Origin: Pyxidicoccus caerfyrddinensis
Lineage (GTDB): Bacteria; Myxococcota; Myxococcia; Myxococcales; Myxococcaceae
Length of the DNA stretch: 64,000 bases
Reading direction: 5' to 3'
Assembly (NCBI RefSeq): GCF_010894405.1
Contig: NZ_JAAIYA010000002.1
Span: 310,001-374,000, forward strand
The first letter of the stretch is position 1. Every line of letters starts with the position of its first letter. The notes below the pieces were generated by a model. It saw nothing but the letters and a program-made list of their open reading frames with translations, ran no database searches and had not been told where the DNA came from. Made by a program: the position numbers and the translations under genes. Below, piece by piece: positions 43,169-52,846 of this stretch.

Positions 43169-44587
43169 ATGCGCCGTCTGTCCGCCGTCCTGCTGTGCGC
43201 GGCCCTGTGGGCCGCCTGTGATGATTCCCCGGCTTCCGGAACCCCGCCGCCCCCGCCCTTCACCCAGACGTTCCCCGACGGAGGGACGGTGGACGCCGGG
43301 CCCCAGGAGCCCTCGGCGTGCCAGCGCGACACGGTGGTGCACGGCGCGCCCATGTCGCTCCTGTCGCAGCTGCAGTTGGAGATGAGCCGCGCGACGACGG
43401 GCGAGGCGCGCGTGGCGGCCATCGACCGCTTCGTGGCGGCGGTGGCCGAGCAGGGCGGCGCGCCGCTGGTGAATGACACCCGCTCCATCCGTCCCCGGGT
43501 GGCCTTCTTCGTGCGCGGCGACGCCGGGCGGGACACCTTCGTGGCGGGCGCCTTCAACGAGTGGTCCGCCACCGCCACGCCGCTGGTGCAGGTGCGGGAC
43601 ACGGACCTGTACGTGGCGGAGGTGGACATCCCCCGCACCGGCCCGCAGCCGTACAAGCTGGTGAAGGCCGGCAACTACTTCCAGGACCCGGCCGCGCACC
43701 ACGTGGTGTGGGACGGCCTCAACCGCAACGACGTGGGGCAGTTCAACTCGCTGGTGTACCCGGGCCTGCAGGACACGACGAAGGGCCGGCTCACCGCGTG
43801 GTACGGAGTGCACGCCACCGCGCTGAACGATGCGCGCGACGTCTTCGTCTACACGCCCGCCGCCTACGACGGGGAGGACTGCCCGGCGCTGCCCGTCATG
43901 TACTTCCACGACGGCAACGAGAGCCTCACCCGCGAGTCCTTCGCGGACGCCGCGGACGCCTGGTACGCGGCGCACCCGGGGGACTCGGCGGTGCTCGTCT
44001 TCGTGGCGCTGCCCAACCAGAACGTGCGCCTGGCGCAGTACACCTTCCCCCCGAAGAAGGACCCGAACTGGCCCACGCCGCTGGGCAACGAGTACCTGGG
44101 CTTCCTGCGCGACGACCTGATGCCCCGCGTGGAGGCGGCCTTCCGGGTGAAGACAGGGCCGCAGGACACGGGCATCGCCGGGGCGTCGCTGGGCGGGCTC
44201 ATCTCGGCGTACGCGGGCTTCCAGATGCCCGAGCGCTTCGGCTTCGTGGGCTGCCAGTCCGGCTCGCTCTTCTGGCCGCATGACGGGCAGGTGGACCGGG
44301 ACGACGGCAACGCGATGATTGTCCGCGCGGGGCAGGACCCGGTGGTGGCGCTGCGCTTCTACGTGGACCACGGCTCGCCCACGGCGGGCTGCACCCGCGA
44401 CGACGAGCCGGGCGGCGACGACTGCCAGTCCAGCCTCCAGTTCGTCGCGGCGCTCAAGGCCAAGGGCTACACCGTGGCCCACTGGAACGAGCCGGGCGCC
44501 GCGCACGACTGGTCCTTCTGGAAGAAGCGCCTGCCGAAGCTGCTGTGCTCCTTCCGCAACGCGGACCCGAAGGTGTGCGGCCTCTAG
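43169..44587 (+). CDS. Secreted lipoprotein esterase (enterochelin-esterase-like)
   Basis: The protein has 472 residues. The signal ends ALWAAC (Cys17). Residues about 100-190 form an E-set/CBM48-like beta domain (VAFFVRGDAGRDTFVAGAFNEWSA), and residues about 215-470 an alpha/beta hydrolase of the Fes/IroE-like family with DVFVYTPAAYDG, the nucleophile motif GIAGASLGGLISAYAG and a C-terminal AHDWSFWKKRLP with the likely catalytic His. The substrate may be a siderophore ester or another ester; iron genes are not adjacent. GTG at 43166 is an alternative start. Confidence 0.8.
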   Translation: MRRLSAVLLCAALWAACDDSPASGTPPPPPFTQTFPDGGTVDAGPQEPSACQRDTVVHGAPMSLLSQLQLEMSRATTGEARVAAIDRFVAAVAEQGGAPLVNDTRSIRPRVAFFVRGDAGRDTFVAGAFNEWSATATPLVQVRDTDLYVAEVDIPRTGPQPYKLVKAGNYFQDPAAHHVVWDGLNRNDVGQFNSLVYPGLQDTTKGRLTAWYGVHATALNDARDVFVYTPAAYDGEDCPALPVMYFHDGNESLTRESFADAADAWYAAHPGDSAVLVFVALPNQNVRLAQYTFPPKKDPNWPTPLGNEYLGFLRDDLMPRVEAAFRVKTGPQDTGIAGASLGGLISAYAGFQMPERFGFVGCQSGSLFWPHDGQVDRDDGNAMIVRAGQDPVVALRFYVDHGSPTAGCTRDDEPGGDDCQSSLQFVAALKAKGYTVAHWNEPGAAHDWSFWKKRLPKLLCSFRNADPKVCGL

Positions 44588-44599
44588 GCTGCTAACGCC

Positions 44600-45451
44600 T
44601 CACAGCTTCGCGGCGATGGCCCGGGCCAGCCGGCCCGGTGCCCCCGCGTCGAGCGAGAGGAAGAGGCGCGGCTCCGTCACCTCCACCTCCTGGAGCCGCG
44701 TGTGGCCGGCGTTGTCGGTGGCCACGTCCACGCGCGCGTAGAGCAAGGGCTGGCCGATGGCCTCCAGCACGGACTCCGTCAGCCGCGACTCGGTCGGGTT
44801 GTCGGGCGTGAAGGTGCGGGGCTCGGAGAAGCCGCGTGGCGCGCCCTGCAGCGTGGGCGGCCGGTGCACCGCGTGGCTGAAGGCCCCGTCGAAGTAGATG
44901 TAGCTGCGCTCGCCCTCCGTCTCGAAGGCGGTGAGGTAGGGCTGCACCATGACCTCGCACTCGGCGGCCAACTCGGTGACGCGGGCGGTGGCCTCCTTCG
45001 CGTCCGAGCGGGGGAAGACGTACGTCTTCAGCGCGCCCGCGGACACGGCGGGCTTGAGCACCACCGCGTCCCAGCCGCGCTCACGGGTCAGCGCGCCCAC
45101 GTCCAGGCTGCCGCCGCGCTCCACCCAGACGGTGGGCGTCACCGGGACGCCCTTCGCCTCCAGCTCGCGCAGGTACAGCTTGTGCGTGTTCCAGCGCAGG
45201 ACGTCGGCCGGGTTGTAGAGGCGGGTGAGGCGGCCCACGCGCTCGGCCCAGGCGACGAACTCGTCGCGCCGCAGGTGCGCGTCCCACGTGTAGCGGACCA
45301 CGGCCACGCGCACGGTGCGCCAGTCCACGGCCGGGTCGTCCCAGACGACGGGGCGCGCGTCCACGCCCAGGTCCGCCAGCGCGGGCAGCAGCGGGGAGTC
45401 GAACGCGTCGAGCTGGGGCAGGCCGGAGTAGGTGAGGACGGCGACGTCCAA
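44600..45451 (-). CDS. ATP-grasp domain protein (RimK/glutathione-synthetase-like)
   Basis: The protein has 283 residues. An N-terminal Rossmann-like part is followed by the ATP-grasp core: LKPAVSAGALKTYVFPR (Lys and Gly-rich loop), EVMVQPYLTAFETEGERSYIYFDG, and C-terminal LLYARVDVATDNAGHTRLQEVEVTEPRLFL with the metal-binding Asp/Glu residues. These enzymes ligate a carboxylate to an amine or thiol using ATP; the substrate is not visible. It ends 12 nt from the esterase stop (convergent). Confidence 0.85.
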   Translation of the reverse strand: MDVAVLTYSGLPQLDAFDSPLLPALADLGVDARPVVWDDPAVDWRTVRVAVVRYTWDAHLRRDEFVAWAERVGRLTRLYNPADVLRWNTHKLYLRELEAKGVPVTPTVWVERGGSLDVGALTRERGWDAVVLKPAVSAGALKTYVFPRSDAKEATARVTELAAECEVMVQPYLTAFETEGERSYIYFDGAFSHAVHRPPTLQGAPRGFSEPRTFTPDNPTESRLTESVLEAIGQPLLYARVDVATDNAGHTRLQEVEVTEPRLFLSLDAGAPGRLARAIAAKL

Positions 45452-45568
45452 GGTGCGGGCTCCTGGTGGGGAATCGGCGGCGCCTTGATAGCGCGGACGG
45501 CGCGGGGGGCGCAGCGGTTTGCGCGCCTGCCCGCCCGCTCCTACCCGAGGGCCCGAGGACGGCGGACG

Positions 45569-47179
45569 TCAGGCCCGTGCGGTGAGTTTGCGGCTGGTGG
45601 GCACGTGGTCCGCCTCCTCCTGCGCCGCCACCGCGCGGCGCGCCTGCTCCTGCGCTTCGCGCGCCGCCTGCGCCATCAGCGCCTGCCCGCGGGGGAAGGG
45701 TGCAGCCGCGCCTTCCAGGGCAAGCAACTGCGAGCGCAGCTCCGCGCCGGTGGCGGTGCGGCGCGCCGGGTCCCTCTCCAGGAGGCGCATCACCACCGCG
45801 TCCAGCGCCGCGGGCACCTCCGGGTTGAGGCGCGAGGGCGGCTCCACCTGCTGGTCCACCGCCGCGCGGAGCAGCAGCTCATCCGTGGCGGCGTGCAGTG
45901 CGCGTCGTCCGGTGAGCGCTTCATAGAGGGTGAGCCCGAGCGCGAAGAGGTCCGCGCGCCCGTCGAAGGGCCGGCCCATGGCCTGCTCCGGGGCCATGTA
46001 CCCCAGCTTGCCGCGCACGCTGCCGGCCATGGTGAGCTGCGCGCGCGCCGCGCCCCGGGCGATGCCGAAGTCCGACAGCTTCACATCGCCGAAGCGCGAC
46101 ACCAGCACGTTGGGCGGGTTGAGGTCGCGGTGCACCAGGTGCAGCGGCTGGCCGTCCGGGCCCGTCTTCCGGTGGAGGTAGTCCAGCGCGGACGCCAGCT
46201 CCGCGGCGACGTACGTGGCGGCCGCCAGTGGCAGCGGCTTGCGCCCCAGCGCCTTGGAGAGGCTGCTCAGCGGCAGCCCGTCCACGAACTCCATGGCGAG
46301 GAAGTAGGTGCCGCCGTGGCGGCCCAGGTCGAACACCTGGACGATGTTGGGGTGGTTGAGCGAGGAGCACAGCTCCGCCTCGTGGCGGAAGAGGGTGACG
46401 AACTCCTCGTTGTCCGTGAAGGCCGGGAGGATGCGCTTGAGGGCCACCGCCTTCTGGAAGCCGCCCTCGGGGCAGTAGGTGGCGCGGTACACCTCCGCCA
46501 TGCCGCCCGCGCCAATGCGCTCATGCAGCACGTACTTGCCCATGACCTCCTGCTCGCGCAGGGCGGACAGCGCGCCCCGGGTGAGCTGGAGGAAGTGGCG
46601 CGCGAGGATGGCGGTGAAGACGCCGGCTGCGACGAAGAAGAAGGCGCGCGTGGCGATGAAGCGCGGGGTGAGGGTGATGAGCGTCTCGTCCGGCAGGAGC
46701 GGGCGCACGAAGAGGAAGTAGATGCCCAGGTACTCGGCGGCGACGAGGATGCCGGCGGACAGCGCCAGCCGCGGGTTGCTGCGCAGCGTGGCCAGCGTAA
46801 TCAGCGTGGGCCAGATGACGAGCGTGGGCGCGGTGAGCGCGTAGACGGGCCCCTGGTAGCGCAGGTCGAAGGCCAGCACCACCGCGGGGATGCTCACTTC
46901 AATGGCCACGTTGATCCACGGCACCGCCGGGTGGAACACGCCCGAGCGCAGCACCCGCCACAGCACCGTGTAGTAGACGCACAGCACCGCCGACAGCCCC
47001 ATCAGCGCCTGCGTCAGCCCCCAGCCCAGCGAGGGCCCCAGCGCCGCCGCCACCACCACCGAGGCACCGGACAGGCCCGCCATGAAGCGGGCCACGGACA
47101 GCTCCCGACCCTGCGCGTCCCGTCGCAGGTGGCTGTCGAGGAAGCGCGAGACGGGACTCGTCTGGGTGTGCGAGGTCAT
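45569..47179 (-). CDS. Ser/Thr kinase with N-terminal multi-span membrane domain
   Basis: The protein has 536 residues. Residues 25-205 have about six membrane helices (for example FMAGLSGASVVVAAALG and IPAVVLAFDLRY). A kinase domain follows (about 215-480): RIGAGGMAEVYRA, VALKRIL, catalytic loop LVHRDLNPPNVLV, DFGIAR, GYMAPEQ. The usual Lys of HRDLK is Asn, seen in some bacterial kinases. The membrane domain may sense a small molecule or membrane state. It is divergent from the large amidohydrolase gene, with a CRP-like palindrome between them. Confidence 0.87.
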   Translation of the reverse strand: MTSHTQTSPVSRFLDSHLRRDAQGRELSVARFMAGLSGASVVVAAALGPSLGWGLTQALMGLSAVLCVYYTVLWRVLRSGVFHPAVPWINVAIEVSIPAVVLAFDLRYQGPVYALTAPTLVIWPTLITLATLRSNPRLALSAGILVAAEYLGIYFLFVRPLLPDETLITLTPRFIATRAFFFVAAGVFTAILARHFLQLTRGALSALREQEVMGKYVLHERIGAGGMAEVYRATYCPEGGFQKAVALKRILPAFTDNEEFVTLFRHEAELCSSLNHPNIVQVFDLGRHGGTYFLAMEFVDGLPLSSLSKALGRKPLPLAAATYVAAELASALDYLHRKTGPDGQPLHLVHRDLNPPNVLVSRFGDVKLSDFGIARGAARAQLTMAGSVRGKLGYMAPEQAMGRPFDGRADLFALGLTLYEALTGRRALHAATDELLLRAAVDQQVEPPSRLNPEVPAALDAVVMRLLERDPARRTATGAELRSQLLALEGAAAPFPRGQALMAQAAREAQEQARRAVAAQEEADHVPTSRKLTARA

Positions 47180-47222
47180 GGCGAGAGAACTCTATCGGGG
47201 TGGGAATGCGGGTGCTGTTGCA

Positions 47223-47251
47223 CCTGGAGTGTGGTGACAACACACTCCAGG
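47223..47251. promoter_or_regulatory. 11-bp perfect inverted repeat resembling a CRP/MrpC-type site
   Basis: CCTGGAGTGTG and CACACTCCAGG flank GTGACAA. It contains GTGT-N8-CACAC, one mismatch from the reported MrpC consensus GTGTN8GACAC. It lies 44 nt upstream of the kinase start and about 140 nt upstream of the amidohydrolase start. Regulator identity is inference. Confidence 0.45.
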
Positions 47252-47388
47252 CTACATCCGCCCCGTTGCGACTCCAGGGCTCTGGACTCAGTACGTAAGG
47301 TGTCGCTGAAATGTTTCACGGGGTACGCTCCGGCGTGCCAAGGACCTGCCACCTTCCCCGTGGCGGTGTCCGCCGGGAGACTCACGAA

Positions 47389-50300
47389 ATGCGAATGTCC
47401 CCACGCCTCTTGCTGGCCGCGCTCGGCGCGGTCCTGCTCTTCCACGCCGGATGTTCGGACGACCCTACCTGTAAGGGAGATGGCTGCGGCGTTGCCCCGC
47501 CCGTCTGCGGCAACAGCGTGAAGGAGGGAAGCGAGCAGTGCGACGACGGCAACACCACCAGCGGTGACGGTTGCCAGGCGGACTGTACGACGACGCCAAC
47601 GGGGAGCGCCCAATGTGGAAACGGGCGCGTGGACGGCCTGGAGGTATGCGACGACGGCAACATCGCCGACGGTGATGCCTGCGCCTCGGACTGCTCTTTC
47701 GCCACCACCCGCTGCGCCGCCGCGTCCGCGCCGGCGCTTCCGGACGGGGCCACCTGCGCGGTGACGAAGGCCGGCAACGGCGCGCGCCTCTTCACGGGCG
47801 TGGTGCTGAAGGACGGCGAGACGCTGCTGGGCGGCCAGGTGCTGGTGGACGCGCAGGGCATCATCCAGTGCTCCGCGTGTGACTGCGCCGCCGCGGCCGG
47901 CGCCGCCGAGGCCACGCAGGTGTCGTGCCCGACGGGCGTCATCTCCCCGGGCCTCATCAACCCGCACGACCACATCACCTTCCCCGACAAGCCGTACGTC
48001 GGCACGGAAGAGCGCTTCGAGCAGCGCCAGGACTGGCGCCGGGGCCTGGGCGGGCACACCCGGGTGGACAACAACGGCAGCAAGACGGCCAGCGACATCA
48101 TCGGCTTCCAGGAGCTGCGGCAGCTGATGGCCGGCACCACCTCCGTCGCGGGCGCCGGTGGCGCTCCGGGCCTGCTGCGCAACGTGGACGTCAGCACGGT
48201 GGCCCGCCAGGAGGGGCTCGAGGAGGGCTACGCGGACTCGGACACCTTCCCGCTGGGCGACTCCGGGGGTGAGACGCTGACCACGGGCTGCAGCTACCCG
48301 GCGCTGCCGTCATCCTCCGGGCTGCCGAAGGTGGCCGCCTACCTGCCGCACATCGCCGAGGGCATCGACGCCCGGGCCATCAACGAGTTCCGCTGCCTGT
48401 CCTCGGGCAACTCCGACGTGCTCTTCGCGCGCACGTCCATCATCCACGGCATCGGCCTGACGGCGAAGGAGATGGCCAGCATGGCGGCGCGGGGCACCGG
48501 CCTCGTCTGGTCGCCGCGCTCCAACATCGCGCTGTATGGCGACACGGCCATGGTGCCGGCCTTCAAGCACCTGGGCGTGAATATCGCCCTGGGCACCGAC
48601 TGGATTCAGTCCGGCTCCATGAACCTGCTGCGCGAGCTGAAGTGCGCGGACTACCTCAACGCGACGTATTACGCGAAGACGCTGTCCGACGAGCAGCTGT
48701 GGCGCATGGTGACGGCCAACGCCGCGGACGCCACGGACATCTTCGAGAAGGTGGGCCGCATCACCCCGGGCAAGGTGGGCGACCTGTCCATCTTCCGGCT
48801 GCGCACCTTCGCCGCCTCGCCGCACCGCGCGGTCATCACCGCCAACCCGGAGGACGTGGTCCTCACGATGCGCGGCGGCAAGGCGCTCTACGGCGACGGC
48901 ACCCTGGTGGACGGGCTGAAGGGCACGGACACCTGCGACACCCTGGACGTCTGCGGCGCCGCCAAGGCGGTGTGCCTCAAGGGCGAGGTGGGCAAGGACC
49001 TGACGGCCCTGAAGGCGGCCAACAGCACCGCCTACCCGCTGTTCGCCTGCAACGGCCCGCCGGAGAACGAGCCGGTGTGCGCGCCCCGCCGGGCCTCCAC
49101 GGACGACAGGTGGCTGGCGTCCCGTAACAACTCCACCGTCTACACGAGCGAGGTGAAGGCGGACGACAAGGACGGCGACGGCATCGTCGACAGCGCGGAC
49201 AACTGCCCGACCATCTTCAACCCGGTGCGCCCCATGGACAACGGCGCGCAGGCGGACTCGGACGGGGACCGCGTGGGCGACGCGTGCGACCCGTGCCCGC
49301 TGGCGGCCAACGCCACCACCTGCACCATCCCGAACCCCGCGGATGACGACGGCGACGGCGTGGCCACCTGGAAGGACAACTGCCCCTTCCTCACCAACCG
49401 CGACCAGGCGGATGGGGACTCGGACGGCAAGGGTGATGCGTGCGACGGCTGCCCCGCGCAGGCCGGCGGCACCTGCGACAAGACGGACCCCTCGGACCCC
49501 GACGCCGACGGCGTGCTGACGCCCGGCGACAACTGCGCGTACCTGGCCAACCCGGACCAGGCGGACGTGGACGGCGACGGCCAGGGCAACGCGTGTGACC
49601 CGTGCGCCGCGGCGAACCCCGACGGCGCCTCGTGCCCCACCACCATCCAGGAGATGAAGACGCCGGTGAACGGCGCCATTGCGCTGCTCAACACCAAGGT
49701 GGCGGTGTCCGACGTCATCGTCACCGCGCTGAACGCCACCGGCACCAGCGGCTACTTCGTCCAGGCCTCGCCGCAGGGCCAGAGCGCGGACTACTCCGGC
49801 ATCTACGTCTTCGCCCCCAAGGCGGACGTCGCCGTGGGCGACCGGCTGGACATCAGCCAGGCGACGCTGGCGCTGTTCCGCGGCGTGCTGGAGCTGACGA
49901 ACGTGACGTTCACCAAGCGCAGCGCGGGCAACACGCTGCCGGACCCCGTGGTGGTCCGCACCGAGGAGGTGCGCACCGGCGGGCCTCGTGCCGACAAGCT
50001 GGACGGCGTGCTCTTGCAGGTGCGCGACGTCACCCTCACCGGCGCCACCAACAGCTTCGACGAATTCATCGTCGACGAGAACCCGAGCGGCGACGGCGCC
50101 ACCACGGGCCTCAAGGTGGATGACCAGGCCTTCGACTACCCGTTGCAGGCGCCAGGCACGAAGTACCTCTCCCTGACGGGCGTGCTGACCTTCGGCTTCA
50201 ACGAGTACAAGCTGCTGCCGCGCAGCGCGCGCGACCTGCGCGTCCCGCTGCCGCCGCTGCCCGCGTTGACGGGCTTCACGGGCGGGGCCTTCATCCGCGT

Positions 50301-52056
50301 GGGCTCCGCCTCCGGGAACACCTTCCCGGCCGCGCTCACCGTGACGATGGCCTCCACCTTCCCCGAGGACGTCACCGTGGCCGTCAGCTCCAGCGACTCC
50401 ACGGCGCTGACCGCGGTGAGCGGCGGCGTGGTCATCCCCGCGGGCCAGACGTCCGCGACGGTGAAGCTGAGCCCGGTGGCCCAGGCCGCCGCCGTCACCC
50501 TCACGGCCGCGCTGGGTGACTCCACGCAGCAGCACACTGTGCGCGTGCTGGGTGAGAACGAGCAGCCCACGGTGCACCAGCTCACCCCCGCTGCGGTGAC
50601 GATGGTGCCGGGTGGCACGGCGACGCTGACGGTGGAGCTGGACCGGCCGGCGCCGGCCAACACCACCGTGGCGCTGAGCGTGGACCCGGCGACGGGCTTC
50701 GGCACCTTCGGGGTGGCGAACGCGACGCTGGCGGTGGCGACGGATGCCACCCAGGCGACCTTCACCTTCACCGCGGACGCGGACGCCACGGGCACCTCGG
50801 GCACGGTGACGGCGACGCTGGGCAGCAGCGGCGCCAGCACCACCGTGACGCTGGACCAGGACGCGCCGCGGCTGGTGTCCGTGGAGGCACTCACGGCGGG
50901 CCCGGTGCCCGCCGGTGGCACCCGCGGGTTCCGGGTGACGGTGGACCGGCCGGTGACGGCGGACCCCGCGGTGGCGCTGGCGGCCACGCCGGGCACGGCG
51001 GGGACGCACTACGGCTCGGTGCCCGCCACGGTGACGCTGACCACGGGCCAGACGGAGGCCACCTTCACCTTCACCGCCGACGCGGACGGTGGGGGCGCGG
51101 GCAAGGTGTCCGCCTCGCTGTTCGGCATCACCCGGCAGGCGGACCTCACGGTGACGCCGCCGCCGCCGAAGCTCGCCACGCTGTCTCCGGAGACGGCGAC
51201 GGTGATGACGGGCAAGACGTTCACCTTCACGGTGACGCTGGACCGTGCCGCGCAGACGGACGAGACGGACGTGGCGCTGACGCTGGAGCCCGCGGCGGGC
51301 GCGGGCTCGGTGCCGGCCACGGTGCGCGTGCCGCGTGACGCCACGACGGCCACCTTCACCTTCACGGCCGCGAACGTGGATGCCCCGGCGCAGGTCGCCC
51401 TCAAGGCGAGCTTCGGCGGCGTGGAGAAGACGGCCCAGGTGACGGTGGACGTCCCCGCGGGCGCGGGCCTGGTCATCAACGAGGTGGACTACGACATGCC
51501 CGGCGCCGGTGACTCGATGGAGTTCGTGGAGATCTACAACTCGTCCTCCAGGTCTGTGTCGCTGACCAATCTGTTCCTCGTGCTCGTCAACGGCAGCAAC
51601 ATGACGAGCTACCAGAAGGTGGCCCTGTCCGAGGTGCCGGGTGGCGCGCTCGGCGCCGGGGAGTACCTGGTCATCGGCTCCGCCAACGTGGTCGGCCCCC
51701 TGGCCGGACGCGCCGGGGTGAAGACGCTGCAGAAGGGCACCACGGACTACATCCAGAACGGTGCTCCGGATGCCGCGGCCATCTACGACTCGGCGCAGGA
51801 CGCGCTCGTCGACTCCATCTCCTACGAGGGCAACGTGACGCAGGCCACCATCGCCGGCTCGACGAAGAAGTTCGACCTGCGTGAGGGGACGGCGGACACG
51901 GCGAAGCTGGAGGACAGCGGCACGGTGGCCGGCTCGCTGTCGCGCGGCGCGGACTCCGCCGACACCAACGTCAACTTCGCGGACTTCCACTTCACCACCA
52001 GCATCACCCCGGGAGCGGTCAACGCCATCACCACGCCGCCTCCTCCGGCGCCGTGA
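47389..52056 (+). CDS. Very large amidohydrolase fusion lipoprotein (TSP3 and Ig-like repeats, lamin-tail domain)
   Basis: The protein has 1555 residues. The signal ends LLFHAGC (Cys22), then two Cys-rich DUF4215-type repeats (EQCDDGNTTSGDGCQADC). A metal-dependent amidohydrolase lies at about 130-520 with ISPGLINPHDHITF, SIIHGIGLTAKEM and LGTDWIQSGSMN. Three thrombospondin type-3-like Ca-binding repeats follow (DSDGDRVGDACDPC). After these come a beta domain, several Calx-beta/Ig-like repeats and a C-terminal lamin-tail domain (LVINEVDYDMPGAGDSMEFVE). It is probably a cell-surface enzyme displayed on a Ca-stabilised stalk. The catalytic substrate is unknown. Confidence 0.85.
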   Translation: MRMSPRLLLAALGAVLLFHAGCSDDPTCKGDGCGVAPPVCGNSVKEGSEQCDDGNTTSGDGCQADCTTTPTGSAQCGNGRVDGLEVCDDGNIADGDACASDCSFATTRCAAASAPALPDGATCAVTKAGNGARLFTGVVLKDGETLLGGQVLVDAQGIIQCSACDCAAAAGAAEATQVSCPTGVISPGLINPHDHITFPDKPYVGTEERFEQRQDWRRGLGGHTRVDNNGSKTASDIIGFQELRQLMAGTTSVAGAGGAPGLLRNVDVSTVARQEGLEEGYADSDTFPLGDSGGETLTTGCSYPALPSSSGLPKVAAYLPHIAEGIDARAINEFRCLSSGNSDVLFARTSIIHGIGLTAKEMASMAARGTGLVWSPRSNIALYGDTAMVPAFKHLGVNIALGTDWIQSGSMNLLRELKCADYLNATYYAKTLSDEQLWRMVTANAADATDIFEKVGRITPGKVGDLSIFRLRTFAASPHRAVITANPEDVVLTMRGGKALYGDGTLVDGLKGTDTCDTLDVCGAAKAVCLKGEVGKDLTALKAANSTAYPLFACNGPPENEPVCAPRRASTDDRWLASRNNSTVYTSEVKADDKDGDGIVDSADNCPTIFNPVRPMDNGAQADSDGDRVGDACDPCPLAANATTCTIPNPADDDGDGVATWKDNCPFLTNRDQADGDSDGKGDACDGCPAQAGGTCDKTDPSDPDADGVLTPGDNCAYLANPDQADVDGDGQGNACDPCAAANPDGASCPTTIQEMKTPVNGAIALLNTKVAVSDVIVTALNATGTSGYFVQASPQGQSADYSGIYVFAPKADVAVGDRLDISQATLALFRGVLELTNVTFTKRSAGNTLPDPVVVRTEEVRTGGPRADKLDGVLLQVRDVTLTGATNSFDEFIVDENPSGDGATTGLKVDDQAFDYPLQAPGTKYLSLTGVLTFGFNEYKLLPRSARDLRVPLPPLPALTGFTGGAFIRVGSASGNTFPAALTVTMASTFPEDVTVAVSSSDSTALTAVSGGVVIPAGQTSATVKLSPVAQAAAVTLTAALGDSTQQHTVRVLGENEQPTVHQLTPAAVTMVPGGTATLTVELDRPAPANTTVALSVDPATGFGTFGVANATLAVATDATQATFTFTADADATGTSGTVTATLGSSGASTTVTLDQDAPRLVSVEALTAGPVPAGGTRGFRVTVDRPVTADPAVALAATPGTAGTHYGSVPATVTLTTGQTEATFTFTADADGGGAGKVSASLFGITRQADLTVTPPPPKLATLSPETATVMTGKTFTFTVTLDRAAQTDETDVALTLEPAAGAGSVPATVRVPRDATTATFTFTAANVDAPAQVALKASFGGVEKTAQVTVDVPAGAGLVINEVDYDMPGAGDSMEFVEIYNSSSRSVSLTNLFLVLVNGSNMTSYQKVALSEVPGGALGAGEYLVIGSANVVGPLAGRAGVKTLQKGTTDYIQNGAPDAAAIYDSAQDALVDSISYEGNVTQATIAGSTKKFDLREGTADTAKLEDSGTVAGSLSRGADSADTNVNFADFHFTTSITPGAVNAITTPPPPAP

Positions 52057-52102
52057 CGCTGGCGCGGCGTAGGTGCCGCGCGAGCAGGTGAGAGGAATTG
52101 AG

Positions 52103-52143
52103 ACGGGCGGCCCCTGTGACTTCAGGGGTCGCCCGTTGCATTT
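52103..52143 (+). terminator. Strong intrinsic terminator after the amidohydrolase fusion
   Basis: A 14-bp stem with one wobble (ACGGGCGGCCCCTG with CAGGGGTCGCCCGT) and loop TGACTT is followed by TGCATTT. It is 47 nt after the stop. Confidence 0.78.
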
Positions 52144-52194
52144 CAGGCCCCCGATGCTCCGGGGCCCCGGGCTGGAAGAGAGGGATTGTGCGGC

Positions 52195-52827
52195 CTACCT
52201 CGCCTGCGTCCCGTCCGTCACCAGACGGTGCAGCGCGGCCACCAGCGGGGCGTAGTCCAGCGTGGCGCGGAAGAGGTTCTGGTGCACCAGCACGCCCATG
52301 TACCCGCCGAAGAGGCCGTGGGCCGCGTGCAGCGCGTCCACGTCCTGGCGGAACTCCCCCGTCTTCTGGCCGTGGCGGATGATGCCCTCCAGCACCTTCG
52401 CGTAGACGGCCAGCTTCTCGCGGATGGCGTCCGCCACCCGGTCATTCGACTCCGCCGCCTCGGCCGCCAGCATGGCGAAGAAGATGCCGTACTCGCGGTG
52501 GCAGCGGAGGAACTCCTGGGTGCGCTCGGTGAAGGCCTGGAGCTGCTCCCGGGCCGGCAGCTCGCGGGCCTCCTGGAGGTGGCTGGCGAACTCGCGGACG
52601 CAGCGCTGGTGCAGCTCCGCGATGGCCGCCAGCAGCAGGTCTTCCTTCGTGGGGAAGTGCCAGTACAGCGCCCCCGGCGTCATCCGGATGGCGCGGGACA
52701 GGTCCGCCATCGTCGTGGCGAGGAAGCCGCGGCGGGAGAACAGGGTGATGGCTGCCTCGAGGATTTCCACCCGCGTGCGCGCCGCCCGTTCCTGTTTGAG
52801 TTCCCGTTGTGCCGGTTCCCTACCCAT
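52195..52827 (-). CDS. TetR/AcrR-family transcriptional regulator
   Basis: The protein has 210 residues. The DNA-binding head reads EILEAAITLFSRRGFLATTMADLSRAIRMTPGALYWHFPTKEDLL (residues ~22-66). The all-helical ligand domain follows without anomalies. It lies 19 nt downstream of the metallophosphoesterase gene on the same strand and probably shares its transcript. It likely represses its own operon or a nearby gene; no operator was found. Confidence 0.88.
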   Translation of the reverse strand: MGREPAQRELKQERAARTRVEILEAAITLFSRRGFLATTMADLSRAIRMTPGALYWHFPTKEDLLLAAIAELHQRCVREFASHLQEARELPAREQLQAFTERTQEFLRCHREYGIFFAMLAAEAAESNDRVADAIREKLAVYAKVLEGIIRHGQKTGEFRQDVDALHAAHGLFGGYMGVLVHQNLFRATLDYAPLVAALHRLVTDGTQAR

Positions 52828-52846
52828 ATCAATGCAACTCTATACC

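Noticed and set aside
48310-51990. 1226-codon minus frame opposite the amidohydrolase fusion
   Set aside because: Same shadow character; the plus strand has a clear signal peptide and domains.
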